A DNA stretch of 64,000 bases from Dehalobacter sp. DCM (GTDB taxonomy: Bacteria > Bacillota > Desulfitobacteriia > Desulfitobacteriales > Syntrophobotulaceae). The DNA is taken from positions 1,791,001 to 1,855,000 of the forward strand of contig NZ_CP092282.1 of assembly GCF_024972775.1 (NCBI RefSeq). The letters are read 5' to 3'. Position numbers and translations under genes: made by a program. Shown piece after piece: positions 43,295 through 51,886 of this stretch (the first letter of the stretch is position 1; each line of letters starts with the position of its first letter). The notes beneath the pieces were generated by a model. That model made no database searches and was not told where the DNA came from. It worked only from the letters and a program-made list of their open reading frames with translations.

Positions 43295-44662
43295 ATGAGT
43301 CAGGACTTAAGAGATTTTCTTCAGCAGCTTGAACAGGCCGGTGAAGTCAAGTATATCCCCGAGGAAGTCAATCGAGAGTATGAAATCAGTACGCTCGTTA
43401 TGGAATTGGAAAAACAGCACCGCTACCCGGTCATCGTTTTTAATAAAGTCGCAAACAGTACGTTTCCGGTAGTGACCAGTATTTTAAGTACCCGTGAGCG
43501 TTTAGCCAAAGGTCTCGGCGTCGAGGCTTCCAAAATATCGGAAACGTATGCCAAACGGATCAAAAACCGAATCGAAGAGGTCAGAGTCATCAATGAACCA
43601 CCGTTTGCCGCCCATTGTCTCACCGGCGACGCCATCGATCTGTATAAGCTGCCGATCCCGGTACACTTTCCAATCGATGCCGGGCCCTACGTGACCTCCG
43701 GTCTGTGTGTCGCCAAAGATCCTGAGAGCGGAGTGGAAACGCTGGGCTTTCATCGCATGCAGTTAAAAAATAAAAATACATTGGGGATTTCACTACATTC
43801 CCGTCAAAGACTCTGGGAATATTTCCGAAGAAGCGAAGAAAAAGGGAAGAGTCTGGAAGCCGCCATCGTCATCGGCGTTCATCCCAATATCGCCCTGGGA
43901 TCTATGGCGCTGGTTCCCTATGATCAGGGGAAATATGGGGCTATTGCCGGGCTTTTCGGCGAACCATTAGAAGTTGCCCCCTGCGCCACCGTCGATTTAC
44001 AGGTCCCGGCCTATGCGGAAATCGTCCTGGAAGGTGAGATCCTAGCCGATGTACGGGAACAAGAAGGGCCTTTTGCTGAATTTACCAATTACGCCTGTTA
44101 TCGGAGTACGGAGAATGTCTTTAAAGTAAAAGCCATTCGCTACCGTCAAAACGCCGTTTATCATGATCTGACACCCGGGATGAGCAGCGAACATATTAGC
44201 GTTGTCGCCATTCAACGCGAAGGCGATGTCTTAAACGCCCTGCATCAAACGTTGCCCAATATTAAAGCGGTTCATGCCCCATTTTCAGCGTGCGGACTCT
44301 TTCATTGCTATATTTCGATGAAAAAAATTGCTGAAGGGCAGCCTCAACAGGCTATTTTTGCAGCCTTTGCCGTCGATCACAATATCAAAATGGTCGTTGT
44401 GGTGGATGACGATGTGGATGTTTTTAACGAAGAGGAAGTGCTATGGGCACTGGCGACACGGCTGCAAGCGGACAAAGGCGTTTCGATTCTGCCTCAGCAT
44501 TTGGGAATGGGCGTAACCCTTGACCCCTCAACCGATGAATTAAGCCGTACTTCCAAAATGGGGATTGATGCGACAAAGCCTCTCAGTGGCTTCGCCCCCA
44601 AAATCGAAATGGATGATGACGTCATCAAAGCGGTACAGCGGCTCTTACCCTATACACAATAA
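43295..44662 (+). CDS. UbiD-family prenyl-FMN-dependent (de)carboxylase
   Basis: A 455-residue UbiD enzyme. Hallmarks are IPVHFPIDAGPYVTSGL, TLGFHRMQLKNKNTLGI, VIGVHPNIALGSM, the acidic active-site stretch REQEGPFAEFTNY (Glu-x4-Glu, about residues 255-260) and PGMSSEHISV, followed by VVVVDDDVDVFN. These enzymes use prenylated FMN made by UbiX to add or remove CO2 on aromatic or unsaturated acids. The start is ATG 43295, seven bases after GAGG; the ATG at 43289 is too close. LpdD downstream points to hydroxyaromatic acids such as gallate or protocatechuate, but UbiD substrate cannot be read from sequence. Confidence 0.92.
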   Translation: MSQDLRDFLQQLEQAGEVKYIPEEVNREYEISTLVMELEKQHRYPVIVFNKVANSTFPVVTSILSTRERLAKGLGVEASKISETYAKRIKNRIEEVRVINEPPFAAHCLTGDAIDLYKLPIPVHFPIDAGPYVTSGLCVAKDPESGVETLGFHRMQLKNKNTLGISLHSRQRLWEYFRRSEEKGKSLEAAIVIGVHPNIALGSMALVPYDQGKYGAIAGLFGEPLEVAPCATVDLQVPAYAEIVLEGEILADVREQEGPFAEFTNYACYRSTENVFKVKAIRYRQNAVYHDLTPGMSSEHISVVAIQREGDVLNALHQTLPNIKAVHAPFSACGLFHCYISMKKIAEGQPQQAIFAAFAVDHNIKMVVVVDDDVDVFNEEEVLWALATRLQADKGVSILPQHLGMGVTLDPSTDELSRTSKMGIDATKPLSGFAPKIEMDDDVIKAVQRLLPYTQ

Positions 44663-44693
44663 GAGTTAAATCAATAAAGCAAGGGATGACACT

Positions 44694-46769
44694 ATGATCA
44701 AGATTGCCATCGATACGGGAGGTACCTTCACCGACTATACGGCCGCCGGCACGTTGCAATCGAGCCAATACAAAACGATTGTTGTAAAGAATCCAACCCA
44801 CCATGAAAATCCTGCTCAAGGGATCATTGCTGGGCTGGGAAAAATGGCGGCAGCCTGGCACACCAATTTAAGAACACTGCTTGCTGAAACAGACCAGATC
44901 ATTCACGGCACCACGCTGGCGTTAAACGCCCTGTTAGAAAAAAAAGGTGCTGTCACCGCGCTTTTTACCACGGAGGGGTTCCGGGACGCGCTGGAAATAC
45001 GCCGTTCCCAATTGGAAAATCAATGGGATCTGAGGGCAGATATGCCGGAGGTATTGGTTCCACGCAGACTGCGCCTGGGCATCACCCAACGGATGGACTA
45101 TCAGGGGAAGATCATCAGGGAATTGGATGAAAGCGCGGTAAGGAAAGCCTGTGCCAAATGCAGGACGTACGGGGTGCAAAGCATTGCGGTCTGCTATCTG
45201 TTTTCATTTCTCAATCCGGAACATGAAAAAAGAACAGCTGAAATTATTAAAGAAGAACTTCCCGCTGTTTTTGTCACTCTTTCCTCGGAAGTGGCGCCAA
45301 AAGTCAGAGAATATGAAAGAACATCCACCACGGTACTCAATGCTTATCTGACACCGGTTCTTGCCGATTATCTAAAGGTTGTCAAGCAAGAACTCGCTGT
45401 CTATGGCTGGCAAAAACCGATTCATGTTATGATGAACAGCGGTGGTTTAAGTGATACGGATGTCCTGTCCGGCTATGCTGTCAAAACGCTGCTTTCCGGA
45501 CCCGCCGGCGGTGCTTGCGGCAGCCTTGCTCTTGGTAAAATAATGAACAATCCTTATACGGTCTTAGCCGATATGGGAGGTACCAGTTTTGATGTTTTTG
45601 TCGCCGGTGATGATCACCGGCTTCTTCCCCAATCGGAAATTGCAGGCTACCCCTTAACGATTCCAACTGTCGACATTACGTCGATCGGAGCCGGCGGGGG
45701 CAGTATTGCCCGTGTCGATGAAAGCGGAAGAATTCTGGTGGGACCGGATTCTGCCGGTTCAGTGCCTGGACCGGCGTGTTATGGTTTAGGCGGAACCGAA
45801 CCCACTGTCACCGATGCACTGGTTGCTTTAGGGTTGATCAATGCAGAGACCTTCTTAGGGGGCAGCCTTCGTTTGGACAAACGCCTCGCCGAAGAGGCGA
45901 TTCGCGTTAATGTGGCAGAACCGTTAAATGTAACGACTATCGAAGGAGCGACTATTATTTACCGCATTGCCGCCGAAATGATGGCGGATGCCGTGCGTCT
46001 GGTTACGGTGCAAAAAGGCCACGATCCCAGAAAATATGCCTTAATCGGTGCCGGAGGCGCTTTTCCTCTATTTGCGGCGAATATGATGACTGCTCTCCAT
46101 ATGAAAGAAGTATTGCTTCCGTTTACAGGACCTGTCTTTTGTGCCTGGGGCATGTTAGGAGGAGCCCGTCGGAGCGATTTCACTCAGAGTTTTTTTATGG
46201 AAAAAGAACAATGGGATCCTGCCAAAATTAATGCAGTGATAACATGGATGCAAGAAGAAGGTCAACGCGAGCTTGGACGTTTAGGTGTACCGGAGAGCGA
46301 GCAGGAATTCAGTCTCACTCTGGAAATGCGCTACATCGGGCAGCACCATGAAATTTCTGTACCCTGGCAGGGCGCTTTTAGCCCGGACAGCCAAGACGTT
46401 TTAGAAGAAGCTTTCCATCAAACGCATCTTAATAAATATGAATATGCCGAAAAAGACAAGGACTGGGAAATTATCAATATCCACCTAGCCTGCTCTGAAA
46501 GAAATAGGGAGAATAATACTTTCCCCTTTACCCAGAGTAATATTCCCATAGCCAAGGCACGGGTAGCAGGGGAGCCGTTCGGACTGGCAGGGGAAATTTC
46601 AGTTCCCCTAAGCCATGCCGGTAATTTAACCGGTGAATTCGTCAGCGACGGGATAAGGCGTATTACCGGCCCGGCCTTGATAGACTTTGGCTATACTACG
46701 GTTTTGATTCCTGTGGGGTACGAGGGTAAAGTAACCTATCCCGGAGTTTTAACGTTAACAAAAGGATGA
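44694..46769 (+). CDS. HyuA-type subunit of a hydantoinase/oxoprolinase/carboxylase
   Basis: A 691-residue protein with the ASKHA-type ATP-binding start IAIDTGGTFTDYTA, the IHGTTLALNALLEKKGA stretch, GGTSFDVF and SIGAGGGSIARVDESG, all typical of the HyuA family. Members form the ATP-dependent subunit of 5-oxoprolinase, N-methylhydantoinase, acetone carboxylase and acetophenone carboxylase; the last two phosphorylate a ketone enol before carboxylation. It lies 31 bases after ubiD in the same operon, together with HyuB. Which activity applies cannot be told. Confidence 0.88.
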   Translation: MIKIAIDTGGTFTDYTAAGTLQSSQYKTIVVKNPTHHENPAQGIIAGLGKMAAAWHTNLRTLLAETDQIIHGTTLALNALLEKKGAVTALFTTEGFRDALEIRRSQLENQWDLRADMPEVLVPRRLRLGITQRMDYQGKIIRELDESAVRKACAKCRTYGVQSIAVCYLFSFLNPEHEKRTAEIIKEELPAVFVTLSSEVAPKVREYERTSTTVLNAYLTPVLADYLKVVKQELAVYGWQKPIHVMMNSGGLSDTDVLSGYAVKTLLSGPAGGACGSLALGKIMNNPYTVLADMGGTSFDVFVAGDDHRLLPQSEIAGYPLTIPTVDITSIGAGGGSIARVDESGRILVGPDSAGSVPGPACYGLGGTEPTVTDALVALGLINAETFLGGSLRLDKRLAEEAIRVNVAEPLNVTTIEGATIIYRIAAEMMADAVRLVTVQKGHDPRKYALIGAGGAFPLFAANMMTALHMKEVLLPFTGPVFCAWGMLGGARRSDFTQSFFMEKEQWDPAKINAVITWMQEEGQRELGRLGVPESEQEFSLTLEMRYIGQHHEISVPWQGAFSPDSQDVLEEAFHQTHLNKYEYAEKDKDWEIINIHLACSERNRENNTFPFTQSNIPIAKARVAGEPFGLAGEISVPLSHAGNLTGEFVSDGIRRITGPALIDFGYTTVLIPVGYEGKVTYPGVLTLTKG

Positions 46770-46854
46770 TTGAAAAACTATTGATGATAAACCGAAGATG
46801 AGAACTCAAATATAGAAAGCGACGTTAAAGCGTCAAAAAAGAAGGTATGGATAA

Positions 46855-48597
46855 ATGGCAATAACAACGACCGACGATATTGTTAACCGTACGGTCATAG
46901 CGAATCGTCTTGACAGTATTACCAAAGAAATGGGACTGGCGCTGGAGCATTCCGCTCATTCTCCCATTTTTGCCGAAGCCTGCGATTTTGCCTGTTGTAT
47001 CTGTGATCGGGACGGTGAGTTAGTTTCCCAGTTAAGCGGCATCCCCATTTTAGCAACGGCAGGGTCCTTCAGCGTCAAATCGGTTTTAAAAAAATATCAG
47101 GGAAATATCACCAACGGGGATGTTTTTATCATTAATGACCCCTATGACGGCGGTAATCACCTTCCGGATATTGGCATCATTACGCCCGTCTTTTTTAAAG
47201 ATAATCTGATGTTCTTCTGCGTCAGCCGTGCCCATCACGGGGATGTCGGCGGGTCAACAGCCGGCAGCTATAACCCCAAAGCAACGGAGATATTTCAGGA
47301 AGGGATACGAATCCCCCCCACCAAGCTAATGCGTCATAACGAAATTATTAATGACGTTTTAGACTTGATTCTGATCAATACGCGAAATCCGAACATGCTC
47401 AAAAGTGATCTTCTGGCTCAGATCGGTGCCAATAAAGTCGCTGTCAAACGGATTTATGAAATGGTCGAAGCTTATACACCAGCCATTGTGAACAAAGCGA
47501 TTGCTGAAACGTTAGAACAGACCGAAATACTCACCCGAAAAAGGATCAGAGAAATTCCAGACGGCATCTATCGTGCCATAGAGTACATTGATGATGATGG
47601 GTTTCAGGAGGAACCGGTTAAAATTGAGATTGCCGTTAGGATAAAGGGAGACCGCCTGTTGGTTGATTTTGAAGGAACGGACAGCCAAGTTAAAGGGTTT
47701 ATCAATACCTCCGTTGTCACCGCCACCACCGCCGCAGGCATTGCTGTGCTCTGGTTTTTAGGTCCGGATATCCCAAGAAATGGCGGCGCCTTTCGGTGTA
47801 TCGACGTCCATTTGCCCAAAGGGTCTTTAGTTAATCCGTATGAACCGGCCCCCATGACCTTATGTACCTTAACCCCGGCCAGTGAGATTATCGGCACTAT
47901 TTTTAAGGCTTTGGATCAGGCTGTTCCCGGTAAGGTTCCGGCAGGATACGGCCGCTATACCGGTCCCTCCTTCTACGGTACGGACCCAAGAAATAACCGC
48001 TATTATGTCGGATTTTCCTTTTGCTCCACAGGGAGCGGCGGTGCCATGGATGGCAGGGACGGAAAACCCTATATGTCAGCGATGTCTAATTTTGGCGGCG
48101 TTAAAACGCCAAATATCGAGTCGAACGAAATGCAATATCCCCACGTGACGCTTTATCACGAGATGGAAACGAATACAGCCGGTGCCGGTGAATACCGGGG
48201 CGGCGCGGGGATGCGCTATGCCTTTGAGTTATACGATGAGGGTAGCCATATCGTCAATTTCGGAGATGGGATGAAATTTGCACCCTATGGGTTAAACGGC
48301 GGGCATAAGGGAAGTTTAAATAAAGGTATTTTTGTCCATAGGGGAAATAAGAAAACAATGGCCAGTAAAGAAGCGCCGCGTCGTGTTGCCAAAGGGGATC
48401 ACGTCATTTTGAACTCCAGTGGCGGCGGCGGATGGGGAAATCCGCTCAACCGACCTGCTGAAATGGTTTATCAGGATGTTTTGGATGAAATCATCACGGT
48501 AAAAACAGCCAGGGACAGTTATGGTGTTATCATCACGGCAGCAGGCATTGATGATGAAAAAACAGAGGAACTCCGGAACAAACTCAGAAATGGATAA
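46855..48597 (+). CDS. HyuB-type subunit of a hydantoinase/oxoprolinase/carboxylase
   Basis: A 580-residue protein of the HyuB family. It has ALEHSAHSPIFAEACDFACCICD near the start (cut in two here: ALEHSAHSPIF, EACDFACCICD), IINDPYDGGNHLPDIG, FCVSRAHHGDVGG with the metal-binding histidines, and the C-terminal GGAGMRYAFEL and SSGGGGWGNP. It is the catalytic partner of HyuA; acetone and acetophenone carboxylases need further subunits that are not seen here. The 85-bp gap before it has a small GACGTTAAAGCGTC hairpin but no promoter or terminator. Confidence 0.88.
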   Translation: MAITTTDDIVNRTVIANRLDSITKEMGLALEHSAHSPIFAEACDFACCICDRDGELVSQLSGIPILATAGSFSVKSVLKKYQGNITNGDVFIINDPYDGGNHLPDIGIITPVFFKDNLMFFCVSRAHHGDVGGSTAGSYNPKATEIFQEGIRIPPTKLMRHNEIINDVLDLILINTRNPNMLKSDLLAQIGANKVAVKRIYEMVEAYTPAIVNKAIAETLEQTEILTRKRIREIPDGIYRAIEYIDDDGFQEEPVKIEIAVRIKGDRLLVDFEGTDSQVKGFINTSVVTATTAAGIAVLWFLGPDIPRNGGAFRCIDVHLPKGSLVNPYEPAPMTLCTLTPASEIIGTIFKALDQAVPGKVPAGYGRYTGPSFYGTDPRNNRYYVGFSFCSTGSGGAMDGRDGKPYMSAMSNFGGVKTPNIESNEMQYPHVTLYHEMETNTAGAGEYRGGAGMRYAFELYDEGSHIVNFGDGMKFAPYGLNGGHKGSLNKGIFVHRGNKKTMASKEAPRRVAKGDHVILNSSGGGGWGNPLNRPAEMVYQDVLDEIITVKTARDSYGVIITAAGIDDEKTEELRNKLRNG

Positions 48598-48701
48598 AAT
48601 CAAATCTAAGATCTTTTTTCATCGTATTGGATAGAAAGTTGCCATACAAAAAAGGAACCTAAGGATGCTGTATAAATATCGCGTAAGTAAGGACGGATAT
48701 C

Positions 48702-49262
48702 ATGAAAATACTTATATCTTTGACCGGTGCCACCGGGTTGATCTACGGTGTGCGGCTTATGGAAGTTCTGAACAAAACGGAGCATCATGTATCTCTGATT
48801 ATGAGTCGGTGGGCGAAAGAAACACTCCTGATCGAGACTGACGTTACTGTCGACTATGTTCACGCCTTAGCCGATCAGGTCTATGATAATGACGACTTAG
48901 CTGCCGCAGTTTCCAGCGGTTCCTACGGAATCGATGCCACAATAATTGCGCCTTGCAGCATGAAAACATTAGCGGCCATCGCTAACGGCTACAGCGAGAA
49001 ACTCATCGTACGCACAGCGGATGTGGCTTTAAAAGAGCGTCGTCCCCTGGTGCTTATGCCGCGCGAAACGCCGTTATCTCTGATCCATCTGCGCAATATG
49101 ACAACTGTTACGGAGGCAGGCGGTATATTGCTCCCGCCTATGCCGGCTTTCTATCACCGCCCTGAAACTATTGATGATATCGTCAATCAAAGCATCGGCA
49201 AGGTGCTGGATTTTTTAAAGATCCCTCATAATCTCTTCGAAAGATGGCGAAGTGACCAATGA
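48702..49262 (+). CDS. UbiX-type flavin prenyltransferase
   Basis: A 186-residue flavin prenyltransferase that makes the prenyl-FMN cofactor of UbiD enzymes. It starts ILISLTGATGLIYGVRLM (usual GASG is GATG here), and has IIAPCSMKTLAAIANGYSEK, RPLVLMPRETPLSLIHLRNM and PPMPAFYHRPETIDDI, all strong family signatures. The LpdB subgroup of phenolic acid decarboxylase systems is the likely relative. It overlaps the lpdD gene by four bases. Confidence 0.94.
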   Translation: MKILISLTGATGLIYGVRLMEVLNKTEHHVSLIMSRWAKETLLIETDVTVDYVHALADQVYDNDDLAAAVSSGSYGIDATIIAPCSMKTLAAIANGYSEKLIVRTADVALKERRPLVLMPRETPLSLIHLRNMTTVTEAGGILLPPMPAFYHRPETIDDIVNQSIGKVLDFLKIPHNLFERWRSDQ

Positions 49263-49609
49263 AAATCATCAGCGGCGAAGGAAAATTAGAAATCATCTAT
49301 GATATAAAACTTATAGGCAAAGACATCCTGATTACTGTTACCGGAGGGGAAGAGCATATCGGCAGCGTAGCAGTTGGTAACTGCGGAACGGTGACACCCT
49401 ATACGGTAGAAGGGCATCGCGACGATGCCCTGGCGGTACCCCTGGCTCAGGAAGTATCCCAAATGTTTCGCTGTATTTGCGTGGTCTCCGCAGGATTCCA
49501 TCGGGATAATCTGAGCAAAGAAGAAATTAGTGTGGTGTTGGAAAATCATCGATCCGGTATCGCCAAGGTCATGAATTATTTACAGGAATTTTTTATTAAT
49601 GATAAATAA
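49259..49609 (+). CDS. LpdD-like small protein of a phenolic acid decarboxylase system
   Basis: A 116-residue protein that follows the LpdD family pattern: ISGEGKLEI start, DILITVTGGEEHIGSVAVG, GHRDDALAVPLAQEV and CVVSAGFHRDNLSKEEI. LpdD is encoded with LpdB (UbiX) and LpdC (UbiD) in gallate decarboxylase of Lactobacillus and with related hydroxybenzoate decarboxylases, and has been proposed to help prenyl-FMN transfer. The presence of this protein is the best hint that the UbiD upstream acts on a hydroxylated aromatic acid. It starts on the UbiX stop (ATGA). Confidence 0.87.
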   Translation: MKIISGEGKLEIIYDIKLIGKDILITVTGGEEHIGSVAVGNCGTVTPYTVEGHRDDALAVPLAQEVSQMFRCICVVSAGFHRDNLSKEEISVVLENHRSGIAKVMNYLQEFFINDK

Positions 49610-49675
49610 TGAATGATCAATTCAATAAGAGTTGTTTGATGAAGGCTATAAGAAGTACGAATTATTGGATGAAAG

Positions 49676-51001
49676 ATGGTCGGGAGTATGGATGTGCTAC
49701 AAAAAGGTGGTCATGGCATTAATAGAATTGATTTTCAGAATAACGATTATGATTTCCTGATACAAATCATCGCGGAACAGGATGCGGCAGACATTCTTGA
49801 AAAAGCGATGGCCTGTGATCTTTTTACGGCAATTGAAGAAGGAAAGTCCTTGGCTGATCTCGCCAGTTTACTCGTTTTAGATGAGAAAGGAACCCTTCTT
49901 TTCCTTGATGTTCTGGATAAGTTAGGCATGGTTATCAGCAAAGAAGGCTATGTCTGCAATGCTCCTGTCAGTACAAAATACCTGACAAAAGCAAGCCCTT
50001 TCGATAGTCTGAACGCAGTAAAAAACGGCGAGATCAGCAGCATGTTTATTGCCGAAAAGCTCCTGCCGATGCTGGCGAATATCAGGGGAAATGTCTATCT
50101 TGAAAATATTTCAAAACAAGTGCTTCCTTCTGAACAAACGTTTCCATCTGTAATTCAAGACGTGATTATGAAAAACGATCCGGAGATTTCTTGTAATCAT
50201 CAATTGCCTTATGACCTGGTGATCACAGGCGCAAATTTCGCTACACAAACGGAAACGCTGGCGCCAAACGGTATCATAGGGGTTATGGGTACTTTTGTTG
50301 ATGCGTATTCTCTGCACACCGCGCTTCGGTTATATCACAGCTATGTCAATAAAACGGATGCAGATCTGCTTTCGTTGAAGGATGTAACCGCGTATTTTGA
50401 AAATAAACAGCTGCAGCATACACCATTATTCCATCTCACCAGGGATATTTCGGTGATATTTGCCTCTAAAAATGCAGATAGTCTAAACAGAATTTCGGTT
50501 ACAGCAGAAACGCAGCTTCGTGCGAAATTAAGCCGACTGCCAATTCAATCTGTGACCACGATCAACCCGAATGATGTGGTTACAGCCCATTGGGTTAAAG
50601 ATCATTGCCGTTACGGATGTTCCAGTTATGGAGAAAAATGCTGTCCCCCGAACAGCCCAACGTATGAGGAAACGAGAATAAAATTTGAGGGTTATACCCG
50701 CGCTTTTTTAATTGAAGGACAACCCCCAACCAGGGATTTTCAGCATATCATGCTGAAAGCTGAAAAAATCGCTTTCAAAGAAGGCTTCTATAAAGCGTTT
50801 GCTTTTTGGGCAGGCCCCTGCCATATTTGTGATCGTTGTGAACCGCCCGCTCCTCCCAAAAAGTGTACGGCAACACGCCCTTCTATGGAAAGCGCCGGTA
50901 TTGATGTTTTCGCTACCGTAGCCAAATATGGTTTCCACCTGCGGACGTTAAAAGATAAGCGTGAATTTGCCAAATACTTTGGTTTATTGCTTTTAGAATA
51001 A
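49676..51001 (+). CDS. Methyltransferase-remnant/DUF2284 fusion protein
   Basis: A 441-residue protein in two parts. Residues 1-120 resemble the winged-helix dimerisation domain of small-molecule O-methyltransferases (DLASLLVLDEKGTLLFLDVL...GMVISKEGYVCN). Residues 120-270 look like a shrunken methyltransferase core (LAPNGIIGVMGTFVD, TALRLYHSYV) in which no glycine-rich SAM loop can be found. Residues 290-441 are DUF2284, with CRYGCSSYGEKCCPPNSPTY and CHICDRCEPPAPPKKCTATRPS, a cysteine-rich putative metal or FeS site. It ends the riboswitch operon and is followed by a terminator. The role is unknown; ATG 49688 is a possible shorter start. Confidence 0.7.
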   Translation: MVGSMDVLQKGGHGINRIDFQNNDYDFLIQIIAEQDAADILEKAMACDLFTAIEEGKSLADLASLLVLDEKGTLLFLDVLDKLGMVISKEGYVCNAPVSTKYLTKASPFDSLNAVKNGEISSMFIAEKLLPMLANIRGNVYLENISKQVLPSEQTFPSVIQDVIMKNDPEISCNHQLPYDLVITGANFATQTETLAPNGIIGVMGTFVDAYSLHTALRLYHSYVNKTDADLLSLKDVTAYFENKQLQHTPLFHLTRDISVIFASKNADSLNRISVTAETQLRAKLSRLPIQSVTTINPNDVVTAHWVKDHCRYGCSSYGEKCCPPNSPTYEETRIKFEGYTRAFLIEGQPPTRDFQHIMLKAEKIAFKEGFYKAFAFWAGPCHICDRCEPPAPPKKCTATRPSMESAGIDVFATVAKYGFHLRTLKDKREFAKYFGLLLLE

Positions 51002-51005
51002 TTTC

Positions 51006-51038
51006 AGCCTGAAGGATAACATCTTTCAGGCTATTTTT
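51006..51038 (+). terminator. Terminator of the riboswitch operon
   Basis: AGCCTGAA and TTCAGGCT form an 8-bp-plus stem (51006-51015 with about 51023-51032) followed by ATTTTT. Confidence 0.85.
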
Positions 51039-51098
51039 CGGCAAAATATAACATTTTCTCCGAAGGTATTTCTCTTGAAGGTGTGTAATACTACATAA

Positions 51099-51194
51099 AC
51101 ATGTGAACAGGAAGGTATCTACCGCCTGGAATTCCGAATTGATACGGCGGAGTTGGAACCTAACAGTGTGATTACAACCATCCGTATCGATTGA
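51099..51194 (+). pseudogene. Possible 3' gene remnant
   Basis: A frame without a start reads EQEGIYRLEFRIDTAELEPN then SVITTIRID and a stop directly before the VanZ-like gene. The composition is protein-like, but a stop lies just upstream and the family is not recognised. Confidence 0.25.
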
Positions 51195-51207
51195 CAGAGG
51201 CAGATAC

Positions 51208-51849
51208 ATGAGAATAATTGTTTATTATATCAAAGATATGCTTCCGGTTATGGTGATGGCCCTGCCCATAGTCTTCATTGTCCGTGTTATTGCGGTTAAA
51301 GTCAGAAAGAAGCAAAGAGGCAGTCACAATTGGTACCATGAAATTGGCTTAGGGATCTTTGTGTTGTTTTTGACTGGACTTGCTTCACAGACGATTGTAC
51401 CCGTCTGGGGTATCTCTTTAGAGGGACCCGAAATGCCTGGAATTGCAGATAGATTGAGTAGCATCAATCTGATTCCGTTTCAGGCATTAATCATAATCGC
51501 ACGTATTATAAGTAACGGCGGTATTCCAGAAAGGGAGATCGTTCAACTTTTTGGCAATATCGGCATGTTCATTGTGCCGGGATTTATGCTCCCGCTCTTA
51601 TGGCGCTCATTCCAAAACATGAGTAAGACCGTTCTGGTCTGTGCTTTGATTTCTTTCACCATTGAGTTCACCCAGCTTTTCACCGGAAGATCGACTGATA
51701 TTGACGATCTTCTGCTCAATACATTGGGAGGCATACTGGGATTTCTGATATTTGCCGCTGTGAAGAGAAGTGCACTGGCCAAGATTTCAGAGCGATTCCA
51801 CAGTATCCCTAGGGAAAGTATCATGACCAAAGATAAAGGTGAAGTATAG
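51208..51849 (+). CDS. VanZ-family membrane protein
   Basis: A 213-residue protein with four or five membrane helices and the VanZ pattern: INLIPFQALII, NIGMFIVPGFMLPLLWR and the acidic motif FTIEFTQLFTGRSTDIDDLLLNTLGGILG. VanZ gives low-level teicoplanin resistance in VanA strains; most free-standing homologues have no known role. An AGG(C)AG-like site precedes the ATG. It is the first gene of a two-gene unit with the small membrane protein at 51887. Confidence 0.88.
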   Translation: MRIIVYYIKDMLPVMVMALPIVFIVRVIAVKVRKKQRGSHNWYHEIGLGIFVLFLTGLASQTIVPVWGISLEGPEMPGIADRLSSINLIPFQALIIIARIISNGGIPEREIVQLFGNIGMFIVPGFMLPLLWRSFQNMSKTVLVCALISFTIEFTQLFTGRSTDIDDLLLNTLGGILGFLIFAAVKRSALAKISERFHSIPRESIMTKDKGEV

Positions 51850-51886
51850 TTTTGATAAAGATGATAATCGAGAAAGGAAGAATGAG

